Below are positions 55,120-64,000 of a stretch of DNA of 64,000 nt, piece by piece; position 1 is the first letter of the stretch; each line of letters begins with the position of its first letter. The position numbers and the translations under genes were made by a program. This stretch comes from Bactrocera neohumeralis (Eukaryota; Arthropoda; Insecta; Diptera; Tephritidae). The stretch covers positions 22,012,635 to 22,076,634 of the forward strand of contig NC_065921.1 of assembly GCF_024586455.1 (NCBI RefSeq), read 5' to 3'. Under the pieces are notes generated by a model that saw only the letters and a program-made list of their open reading frames with translations, was not told the origin of the DNA and made no database searches.

Positions 55120-55490
55120 ACCCACATCTTTATAATGGTCTTAATTTATTTGGTCCTGAAACAATATTAATTTTGTCGCCTTCAAAGTAATCCTCACCAG
55201 ATTATGTCGACCACTTTACCAGTCCTCGAAACACTTTTCATAAGCCCTTTTGAGGGTGGCCTTCAACTCCTTCAGCGAAAGGAAACGGGTTCCAATTCGA
55301 TAATTGTTGATTTGTTTGCGAAGGTCGTCCAGAACGACCTTCAAGGGTCTCTCGACCTTTTTTGAAGGCTTTGTACCACTCGTAGGCTTGTTTGTTTTGA
55401 TAAAACTGAATTACCTTAAGGCTTTCCAACCTTCGAGACAAATCCTTTGTTCCAGATTTTTATTCATTGTAAAAATCGCAACGTACTACT
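55120..55490 (-). mobile_element. Mariner deletion derivative: N-terminus joined to C-terminus
   Basis: On the minus strand, MNKNLEQRICLEGWKALR (about 55468 downward) leads into YEWYKAFKKGRETLE, the helix-turn-helix region. The frame then jumps to LSLKELKATLKRAYEKCFED and, shifted, EDYFEGDKINI, the C-terminus. The entire catalytic domain is missing. The remnant is about 370 bp. The same lineage's C-terminal tail lies at 27.2-27.4 kb. Confidence 0.75.
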
Positions 55491-55503
55491 GAGGTGTACC
55501 GAC

Positions 55504-55735
55504 TTAAGCGGCTTTACCAAGTACGCTATTGAATATAATATATTTTAAGTTTTTTTTTACAAAAATGTTGAAAAAATAACGGAGTTATGGGCTGTCTTCG
55601 GAGGTGCCAAAAAGAAAGTGCCCCAACTGCTGGCATTATTCCGGCCGAATGAGTAGCTAAAACAAAAAAATTCAAAAACTTTGTTAAACTTATATTAGGA
55701 TTCATTAGTGTAGTAAATTTGAAAGGTACCACCAA
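55504..55735 (-). mobile_element. TTAA-flanked inverted-repeat element, truncated second copy
   Basis: TTAA (55504-55507) is followed by GCGGCTTTACCAAGT, matching the right terminus of the 51.0 kb element. The interior matches that element in reverse orientation: TTACAAAAATGTTGAAAAAA, then 'gaggtgccaaaaagaaagtgcc' and CCGGCCGAATGAGTAGCT. The far end is not found. Confidence 0.75.
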
Positions 55736-57860
55736 GCTTGACTGAGAAAATTCAAATATTCAATATCAGATACACAAGTTTGGACTTGTTGTTCTCTAAA
55801 AAGAATATCTTAAAAATATAATTTCCTTACTCAAACACCGAAGGGTTCTTAACTGCAATTTTTTAATCAAAATTTCAGACAAACCTAATTGAATTTGCTA
55901 GAAAAAACACTTAAGCAACTTCAACAACATTCACAACTGCCTTTAATTAATTTACTTGTAATTAAATAGAAATTTTCGGAGATTTTATTAATTCGTCTAA
56001 CCGCACTTCATAAAACGGAAAAGCTGCATGGCTGCTCAATGAGCACAACAAACGCCTATTTTCAACTGCCAAGATACACATACATACGCACACATATACA
56101 AACATACAAAGATGAGCCGTTGCAGTGGCCACAGAAGTTTATTAAAACTCAGCAACCTTAAGCGAAGTAAATTAAACTAATGCTTACCAGCATAAAGACG
56201 GAGTTGAGCAAACGAAAGCGGATGCATGCCACAAACGCATACAAATATACATACATAAATATGTATATAAGGATATATGCAAATCAGCACAGGAAGAAAG
56301 AGAAGAAGAAGAAGATTAATTTCACGAACGAGCGCTGTGAGCTTTTTATGCGCTTACCGAGATGCTGCCGGTTTACAAGCGTGGAAAAAGAGTAAGCGTG
56401 GCGTCAACAACAACAATAACAACAGCTCTTACTATAACAACAACAACAATGGATACAAAAAAGAAGCAGAGTTAATAAAATTTCCGCTTTATACTCACAA
56501 CTGCATGTCAGTACAAGTGTGCGTTGTTGTTGTTGTTGTTGCTGGACTCAAGTAATAGTGGTCACGTGAAAGCAACACTTAGGCAGCAGCTGCGCGTACC
56601 ATAGGAGCCACAAGAAAGTTGCAGCGCAACGGAGCCACAAGCCAGCGCTTGTAGACTGAGTGCAACTGCAAATGGTGAAGCGAGAGGGAGGAGGGGGCGG
56701 TTGAGCGTCAATGAGGGTGGAAAGTGAAAAATTTAATGCGTTAATCTTGATTCTAATAAATCTTGAAGTTGTTGCCACTTTTTCACTTTGCCAACTCTTT
56801 AGCTTTTTTTATGATATGCAACACTGTGCATTTGTATGTGTGTGCGCGCATATGTATTTGTGTGGGTAAGTAAGTGTGCGTGCACTGATAACTTTATTGG
56901 CGACGGCAGAGTCATTATGAACCGCCGCTTACCGCGCAGCTCGCTCGCCACAGGCACGAAAGGGTTAGAGGCTATTCGGCTGCGCTACAGATAAACACAC
57001 ACACACACACACAAAATAAATTCAAAGTTTACATGCTTAACGGTATTAGTTTAAGCCAATTTAACTACTTGCTCGCCTGCAGAAAGTGCATTTGTTGGTT
57101 GCTTTACACACACACACATATATGTATATATACAGCGGCTGGCTATGTGGACTTGCGGGCTGTGTGGCGCGACGGCAGGGGGTGCTTACATTCCGGGGTT
57201 AAATGCAACGCATTAGAATTTCCCTAAAGTAATGAAAAATACCCGTAAGTTGGTTGCTTATTCTCAAAACTTTGCCGTAAGCGGTCCCAAAGCAGCACAT
57301 TTCAGACGCTCGCATGTGAATGTGTGTGTGCGTGTGTTAGTGGAAGCGTGCCGGCGTAGGACGCAGCAATGATGCGCGATAAGGCGCTTAGGAAACGGTA
57401 AGTGAGTTGGCTGCGAAATAATTTTGTGTTTATTTGGTACGACAGACGGTAATTACACTTGACGCTTTGAGTAAACTTGCTGCGCTCTTGATTCCCTTCC
57501 TCCCTCGTCTTATAATGTTTGCTGTTTTTTTTGTTTTTGAGTAGGGTGGCAAAAGGTAAAATTAGACGATAAGTTTTGTGCAACAAAGTAAAAATAAATT
57601 AGCTTATCAGGGTGTCTATTGGCCAGTTTCATTAACACTTTGGAGGCGTTTTTGAAAGCTAAAGTGGCTCTCGGCTACATAAATTGAACTTTGGTGACCA
57701 GAGATATTAATTGATTTTGATAGACATGGCTTTAATGCAGCAGGGAAATTATTTGCAAGAGGTTATTAATCTGAACAGACAACGAGAGCTTTTAAGGGAC
57801 GGGTTGGGGTTTTAAGGTAAAATAAAAATTATTTTTTTCCCAATTTATTTCACAAATATG
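55736..57860. other. Stretch without a recognised gene
   Basis: Apparently single-copy, with CAA/AAC runs at 56403-56450, a TTG run at 56524-56541 and CA runs at 56996-57011 and 57106-57118. Open frames across these encode poly-Asn, poly-Val or His repeats and are rejected. Confidence 0.45.
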
Positions 57861-57862
57861 GA

Positions 57863-58425
57863 TTGAGTAACTTTATTCGAGCCTTTTGTACATTACTGAG
57901 CACACAATATAGGGTAATTTTTTCATGCAGAAATATTGAAGCATAAGCCCCCTAAAAGGGCTTCCCCTAGAACGTCTTGAGAAAAAAAAAACACTTTGCG
58001 GTGTTCACCATAACTCGGCTGGAACTTATACGAAAATAAACAAACAAGACAAATTAGTTAATGAATAATAAAAGCTTCCTCCCATCGTTTTCTGATAGTT
58101 TTTTTTTTTCATTTAAAAATTTTTGGCGGCCATTTAAAGTGAAAGCTGTTTTTTCCACTAAAATGTTCCGCCATTTTGTGGGTTGGCAAACATCGTTAAT
58201 GTTAAAAAAATGTATTAAACGATGGGAGGAGGTAGTTTATTTGTGAAAAATGTATACAAGGTTGAAGTGAATCGGTTAAGTAGTTTTGAAATGACAGTGA
58301 ACACGGACTTTGGAGAACTAGTTTTGAGAAAAACTGTGAACTAAAAACGTGACGAAAAAAAAATTACCCTATAATGTCAATGGTGTGCTCAATAATGCAC
58401 AAAAGGTCCGAATAAAATTACTCAA
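57863..58425. mobile_element. Long-inverted-repeat (foldback-like) element
   Basis: The left arm (57863-57923) reads TTGAGTAACTTTATTCGAGC, CTTTTGTACATTACTGAGCA, CACAATATAGGGTAATTTTT. The right arm (58356-58425) is its reverse complement with a few substitutions and about 9 extra bases. The inner part of about 430 bp is AT-rich and contains TTTTTGGCGGCCATTTAAAG. No transposase is present. The true outer limits and any target duplication are not resolved. Confidence 0.7.
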
Positions 58426-58599
58426 GAAATCAAGGATTAATTTTTTTTGTAGAAGCATAAGCATAAAAAGTTAAACTTAAGCCTTTTTCAGAGAATCTGG
58501 AAGTATTTGTTTGAGATTAACCGATAAACCGATTAACTGTTCAGAAGCCACATCAAAGAGATGAATACTACATTCCAATCAGTTCGGAAGCTTTATTAG

Positions 58600-59620
58600 C
58601 GTGGCTTTCAGCAAACCTTTTGGCCGTACGCTCCGGACCGAAGTTAAAGCAAATACTATGATAATATCAGAAAGCCTAAATGAGACTATTCAAAACAATT
58701 TTCCTACAAAATGTTGAAAACAAGGTATTCACTACGAAGCTTCTAATAGTTAGTAATAACTATTTAACTATTTTGGAACGGATAGAGCACGTCATCATAA
58801 CACGAACAAATGCTGTACTGTGCTGCGGGAAGGTTAAAGTAATATTAAAGACAGACAGATTGCTCAGCTTAGCATGAAAAGTACCTTCTTCAGGGGGTTT
58901 TACTGTCATCAATAATGTTCAGTTGTAGCAAATGAACTTTTGAAAAAAATCGAAGGAAAAGAAAACAAGCTGATAGTCTATGCAGACGACATAGCTATAT
59001 TGGTGACAGGCAAGTTCCTTGACGCAATTAGTAGCGAGATGAATAACGCTCTAAGGGTCATATACCAATAGGTGATATAAACAAGAGGAAAATACCGGAA
59101 AACGAATATTGTAATCTTTCTAAGGAGTTACAAGATCTGGGGCAGTGTTAACAACTTGAGATTATACCAGTACTTTGATGTGTCGGACCGTTACCAGCAA
59201 AATCTCAAATAGAAAACTGTAAGAGAAAATAGTGCTCGTCGCACCCGGCCTAACAGGGGTCTAAAAATGGTGGTTGAACAACAAAGGTTTCTCAATCTAC
59301 CATCAATTGACATTGCAGAAGAGAACTTTGCTGCGAAATCAGCTGCAAGATTGACGGCGTTAGGCGTTTAATTTTAAACAACAACTTTCGGAAATAGTTT
59401 GATAATCAGGGTGGCGGTGAATAAACTACACCACATACCCTCATGCCTTATCTGGAAAAAACGCGGGAGTACCGCTTCTGCATCTATCTGATCTTATGTA
59501 GAACTCGGTTTAGATATCAAGGCAGTTCAAGGGACTAGATGAAGTATCAGAAATACATATCAAGTCTTTCTGTTCTTGAACTGTCGATATTAAAAGGACC
59601 TGATCGATTCTTCCTTATAC
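58600..59620 (+). pseudogene. LINE reverse transcriptase relic, RNase H-bearing type
   Basis: Plus-strand pieces in order: IERIEHVIITRTNAVLCCGK (58770-58830), VANELLKKIEGKENKLIVYA leading to YADDIAIL (about 58975-59000, RT motif C), VTGKFLDAISSEMNNALRVI, and FLNLPSIDIAEENFAAKSAA across a frameshift (59290-59350). The 'ctcggtttagatatcaaggc' block follows, shared with 36.2 kb. The YADDIAIL context and the conserved 'IDIA..AAKSAARL' stretch fit R1/LOA-like LINEs; this is a judgement from memory. Stops throughout. Confidence 0.75.
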
Positions 59621-60484
59621 TGAAAACTTCCAACATGTTGCTATTACAAACAGAAATACTATAAATACTTGTGGATAAACAGTTCTTTCAATAAACGGTT
59701 TTTCTATATTTTTTCACAACGTTATAATGTATATACATAAAATATAGGTCTGAATGATCGGTTTTATCAATAGGAAAATATGTGATATAGTTGTCTCGAT
59801 TTGAACATTTTATGACAAATTGTCCGATTAATATGAAAATTATTAAAAAAATTTGTATAACCCCTAAAAATCTTCGACTTAAAAATTGCTGGCTCGAAAC
59901 CTGTTTTATACACATGGTCTCTCAGACGAAGTTGTTCAGAATGATCCGATCGACTCACTCTAAAGGGATATGTTTCTTAGATAAATTTTATAAATATTTT
60001 TAAAAGAAAAGTGTGTCTTTAGGTTAGTTGAATTGATTGAAGTTGCTCCCTCTGAATACTTGGAATTTTTATAAAGCACTATGAAAAATGTTTCTTATTG
60101 AAAATGCAAGTATCCTGGAAGCAACTATTTAAAAAAAAATACCCCAAGCGAGGTATCGATATGGATAACAATTTTGTGCTTAAAATGTAAAGCATGTTAC
60201 TCTTAGAGAGACGACAAGTGCTCCCTTTTATATTTGCTCAACGCCTTATGATTGACATTTTAGATGTAAATCAGTTACCGTCAACCTAATTGACAGAATT
60301 TGTATGCAAATATTCTCTTGGCAACTTAGAATTGTTAATTCTTATTTGGTATAATAGATATTCTGCCCACCTTCATTACCGTAAGTCTTTAGGCATGCAT
60401 TAGATACTTATTCTCTAACCATCATTATATAACATGAGACAGCAGAGTCTTGATATACTATCATGACTTGATACCATATATATA
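59621..60484. other. Stretch without a recognised gene
   Basis: AT-rich, no recognised frame. Confidence 0.4.
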
Positions 60485-61110
60485 TTTAAAACAAGAAAAA
60501 ACGTTAACTTCGGCTTTAAGGTAATATACTTTAAATTTTGCACACGTCATTTTTTCTTCAAGAAGCTGCTCATTTGTCGGAACGGCCGATATCGGACCAC
60601 TATAACATATAGCTGCCATACAACTGAACCTTCAAATAAAATCCGCGTATGGAAAACTTTCACATTTGACAAGATATATTCACCAAATTTCGTAAATATA
60701 TTTCGTGAAAATGTGAAAATTTTCCATAAGAACTTGATCAGATCGTTAAGTATGTATGGCAGCTATATGCAAACTGAACGATCGGTATCGTTCTTTGTAT
60801 CGGACAACTTCCGACATTTGACGTGGTATCTTCAAGAAAAATGACAGGGATTGCAGCTTTTAATAACGATAATCTTCGAAAAATTGTTCAGATAGTTACT
60901 ATATATACAGCTTCCATATCAAACAGACAGATTTTTCAAAATTTGCCCCTACCCAATCGACTCAGCCAAATTGGGGGACATCTGAAATTTATATATATAC
61001 TTTATAGGTATGGTTCCTCCAAAGTATCTTATTTTGATCCCTAGAATATGATTTTCATAGAGCAATGGGCGATTTTTAAATCGACCCGCCCTACTGTTCA
61101 GGGTATAAAT
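60485..61110 (+). repeat. Dispersed repeat A, second long copy
   Basis: It begins AACAAGAAAAAACGTTAACT and ends near GTTCAGGGTATAAATATATA. It carries 'gtatggcagctatatgc' and 'gaccactataacatatagctgcca' blocks, as in the 0.9 kb copy. No coding capacity. Confidence 0.7.
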
Positions 61111-62394
61111 ATATAAAGAGTTTCAAAACTACATTTTCCGCGTATATTTATACACTCTCCGCCAATTAGAAATAATTACCTTAGAACAATTTCAATTCGC
61201 CACTTAACCCATAATTATTTAAGCAAAGAAAAAAGCTCCAAAGCATAACAAACTAATTATTAATGCAGGCGTGCATAATAATGCATATTAAAAGTACATA
61301 CTTATGTACATACAAACACATAGTCGAAAAGCTAATTAAATTCCTTGTCCAACGAATACGCACACACACACAGGTACATTAAGTGGCAGAGATTTTGTAA
61401 TGCGCCCTTTGTAACAATTCATTACAGTTAAGTGGCAATTTCCACATGCATTTACGTGTCTGTATGTATGCAAATGTATATTTAAGTGATTGCAATAAGT
61501 AATACACGGACCACACGCACACATACACAGCCATATGCCGGCATTTAACGCCAGTGTCGCCACCACTTCCCGACACCACACACATAGCGAGTTCTATTGG
61601 AAGTTCTCCCGCCGAGTGGACGCCGTGAAGGACTTTTGTGGCAAACAAAATGTCAGCGTGACAGTTGTCATGGTCAAAGTTCGCTGCATACTTAACGAAC
61701 GGCAACGCATTAGCCAAAGTGTCATTAGGCAGGCGAGCAGCGCAAATAAGCGTGGCCAACTGTGCAACTGTGTTTTTGTCGTTGTCGTGGCCGTCGCATG
61801 TAGGCGTTGCGGTAAGACGCTGTGTGTCATAAGGAAACGGCAGAAATAAAATTTAATTTACGTAATTTGCATGAGAAATGACGGTTGGCGTAACCCTTTT
61901 CACTTATTCATGGCCAGTTGCATGCTGGCTTGGCGTGCGTGGGTGGTGGGGGCTCGGACGCGTGGTGCGCTTTTGTGGGCGCACAATCGTACGTATGCGG
62001 TAAGCAGTGAACGCCTCAAATTATGCATTGCATAATTTCTTATGTACAAATTGAAATGCAAGCTGTTTGCGTCGGCAGCCTTTTTTATTATGTCATGCCC
62101 TGCGTTCTATTTTTTAACGGTTGTCAAAACAAATTTAACAAATTTGTTATTTGCCACAAACAATGTGGTGGAGTGGCTGGAGGTGGGTGCTTAAGTACTG
62201 CCACGTAAGTGCATTAAGTGAGTTGTTGATGTCTTTAAGTTCTTTGTATTAAAAGTTCGACTAGGTAGAACTATGCTGGAAAAATGTTTATTCCGACATA
62301 TTTCGGTATTTTATGGTATTCTAGCATTCATATATCTTTATTAGTTTAAAACTCGTATCAGGGCTTATCAATATTTTGGGAAACATCGACCAAG
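61111..62394. other. Stretch without a recognised gene
   Basis: Apparently single-copy, GC-richer at 61.5-62.0 kb, with CA runs. Overlapping frames at 61336-61849 on both strands have no recognised domain. Confidence 0.45.
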
Positions 62395-63241
62395 CATCAA
62401 TTAATAAATATTGTTTTAATTTTAATTTCAAGCATGTCGAACGAGTGTTTTAGCGCGTTGGCCGGCATGGCCGCCAGTATGCCATTGCAAGCCTTTTGAA
62501 TGGCCTCAACGTCTGCATAACGCTTTCCTTTCATGGGCAAATGCATTTTTCCGAAAAGGAAGAAGTCGCACAGTGCCATATCAGGTGAATACGGGGAGTG
62601 GTTAATGGTTAAAATGTGATTTTTGGTCAAATAATCGGTCACAAGCGTCGAATCGAATGTTGGATTCTGAGCAATTTTTGGTCGTCAGTCAATTTGTGCG
62701 GAACAAACGGTGCACACACCTTTCGTAAGGTCAAATGTTCGTTCAAAATGCGATAAATCGATGTTTTGAAGATGTTCAATTCCATTTACATGAATTTCAA
62801 TGATGATTTCGGATGATTTTTGATGAATTCACGCATAGTTTCGATGGAATTTCCGGCGATCACGGATTTTGATTGGCTCACATGTCGATCGTCATTTATG
62901 TCCTCACGACCGCTTTGAAAACGTTGAAACCACTCGTGCACTCTGCTACGGGATAGGCAATGATCGCCATAAACTTGTTTCATCAATTGAAATGATGTTA
63001 AAACAAAATTTAATGTTGGCTCTTTGTTCGAAGCTCATTTTCACACCGATAACACAAACATACTGACACTTAAAACGCAATAACTTCACTTCCAATCGAT
63101 GAAATGTCATGAAATTTACTGGACAATCGATAAAGATAGCAGATTCTAACGCCCCAGTCGATCATATAGATGGAGTCACCAGGGGACGCTAAACTCAAAA
63201 AGTTCTTTTTGCTTTGAAATGCACCTTGTATATAGTATAAA
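62395..63241 (-). mobile_element. Mariner deletion derivative of a further lineage
   Basis: The 5' end on the minus strand is AAGGTGCATTTCAAAGCAAA (63224 downward). The transposase starts at ATG 63039 (MSFEQRANIKFCF), slips frame, then reads MMKQVYGDHCLSRSRVHEWF, QRFQSGREDINDD and SIETMREFIKNHPKSSLKFM, and TLRKVCAPFVPHKLTDDQKL. At about 62660 it jumps to VTDYLTKNHILTINHSPYSP, DMALCDFFLFGKMHLPMKGK and the C-terminus near 62397. The jump removes the first two catalytic Asp residues. The third (ALCD) remains. The 3' inverted end was not recognised. Confidence 0.85.
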
Positions 63242-63620
63242 TGCCCAGGATGTCGAGGTTAGTTGAAATCCGTATGAGTGTATGTCCGTCCGTTTGTCTG
63301 TGCAAGCTGTAACTTGATTAAAAATTTAGATATAGTAATGAAACTTGGTACACGTAGTACTTGGCACCCACTATTACAGTTGCGGAGGACACCTGTAGGC
63401 TATACCCTCTCTTTTAATGGATTCTATTGGAACTACTTGACCAATTTCTACTAAATTCGGAGTGTGTGCTTATTTATACATTTTTATTATACAAAGTACA
63501 AATCTGACCACGTCTACCTCTCTTATAACTAAATTTTGAAATCCATTTGATTCTTTAACTTTAACAATTAAAATATCAACGAAATTATATCAAGATTTTC
63601 ATTTCATCATACGCCCAAAA
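63242..63620 (+). repeat. Dispersed repeat C-type sequence
   Basis: It contains 'gtatgtccgtccgtttgtctgtgcaagctgtaacttgattaaaaa' and 'gaaacttggtacacgtag', a block order I recognise as a common interspersed repeat of higher flies. It begins right where the mariner at 62.4-63.2 kb ends. There is a single copy in this window, so the family call rests on memory. Confidence 0.45.
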
Positions 63621-63708
63621 GTTTGGCGAAAACAGACTCTAACTTTTCATCGACCAGCCACCAAAGAGAGCTGATATTTTGTCGAAAATAACGGTCAATG
63701 TAAGAGTT

Positions 63709-64000
63709 ACCAGGTTGCTCAATAAGTTTTGTCGTTTGATAGGAAAAGCACAATTTGTTGATTCAAATACACTTTATTATTATTCAGTATAATCTTCCTG
63801 AACATTAATACACTTGCTCCAACGATCCTGCAATCTGTGGATCCCATCCCTGAAGTGAGAATCCGGAAGGTCTGCAAAATTCGCTTAACAGCCGTAATGA
63901 CCTCTTCATTTGACGAAAAACGCTTGGTACGCTTAAATGTTTAGAGTTCTGGAAACAAATGGAAGTCGCTGATGGCCAAATCTGGTGAATACGGTGGATG
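63709..64000 (-). mobile_element. Mariner 3' end, cut by the window edge
   Basis: The left end after TA is CCAGGTTGCTCAATAAGTTT (about 63711), a mariner-like terminus. On the minus strand from the window edge: HPPYSPDLA-like IHRIHQIWPSATSICFQ across frames (the third-Asp region), then a tail resembling SNEEVITAVKRILQTFR and SLEQVY. Only the last roughly 290 bases are visible; the rest lies beyond 64000. Confidence 0.65.

Overview
The window looks like a piece of a dipteran genome, most likely a tephritid fruit fly. It is AT-rich and full of CA/GT, ACATATGTA and (CAA)n microsatellites. It holds several relics of rosa-type mariners (DD41D), a group first described from tephritids. No bacterial-style operon, tRNA, rRNA or CRISPR array is visible. 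No intact host protein gene is visible either, so the window is probably intergenic or inside one or more very long introns. The family and clade names below come from remembered protein motifs, not from searches.

Layout. 1-6.6 kb: dispersed repeat A, a short tandem duplication (2.2-2.7 kb), and two copies of dispersed repeat B with pieces of a rosa mariner embedded (2.9-4.9 kb). 6.7-9 kb: a Tc1-like transposon split by a 5'-truncated LINE with a 10-bp target-site duplication, then another LINE scrap. 10.5-12.8 kb: the best preserved rosa-type mariner, with inverted ends and TA flanks, a LINE C-terminal piece and repeat A. 14.2-15.3 kb: a cluster of small elements ending in TTAGGG/CCCTAA. 16.6-18.3 kb: a mariner relic and a 13-unit, roughly 61-bp minisatellite. 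19.6-21.3 kb: a weak small-secreted-protein candidate and a longer LINE reverse-transcriptase relic. 24.0-24.9 kb: a GC-richer stretch open on both strands. 26-32 kb: four mariner relics, a plausible host 5' exon (28,011-28,448) and a LINE RNase H relic. 33.9-36.3 kb: LINE, mariner and repeat B pieces. 38.6-45.8 kb: a 78-bp direct repeat, two mariner pieces and three rosa copies. 47.4-48.2 kb: a mariner relic. 51.0-55.7 kb: two copies of an inverted-repeat element bordered by TTAA, and two mariners. 57.9-61.1 kb: a long-inverted-repeat element, a LINE reverse transcriptase relic and repeat A. 62.4-64.0 kb: two mariners separated by repeat C.

The dominant theme is a graveyard of IS630/Tc1/mariner elements. 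At least six lineages are present (Tc1 DD34E, rosa DD41D, irritans-like DD34D, and several other DD34D types). Many copies keep both ends of the element or transposase but have lost the interior. Nothing here can encode an intact transposase or reverse transcriptase. No new functional system was found. The points most worth following are the TTAA-flanked inverted-repeat family, the helically phased minisatellite, the dated nesting at 7.4-7.9 kb, the TTAGGG-ended MITE cluster and the candidate host exon.
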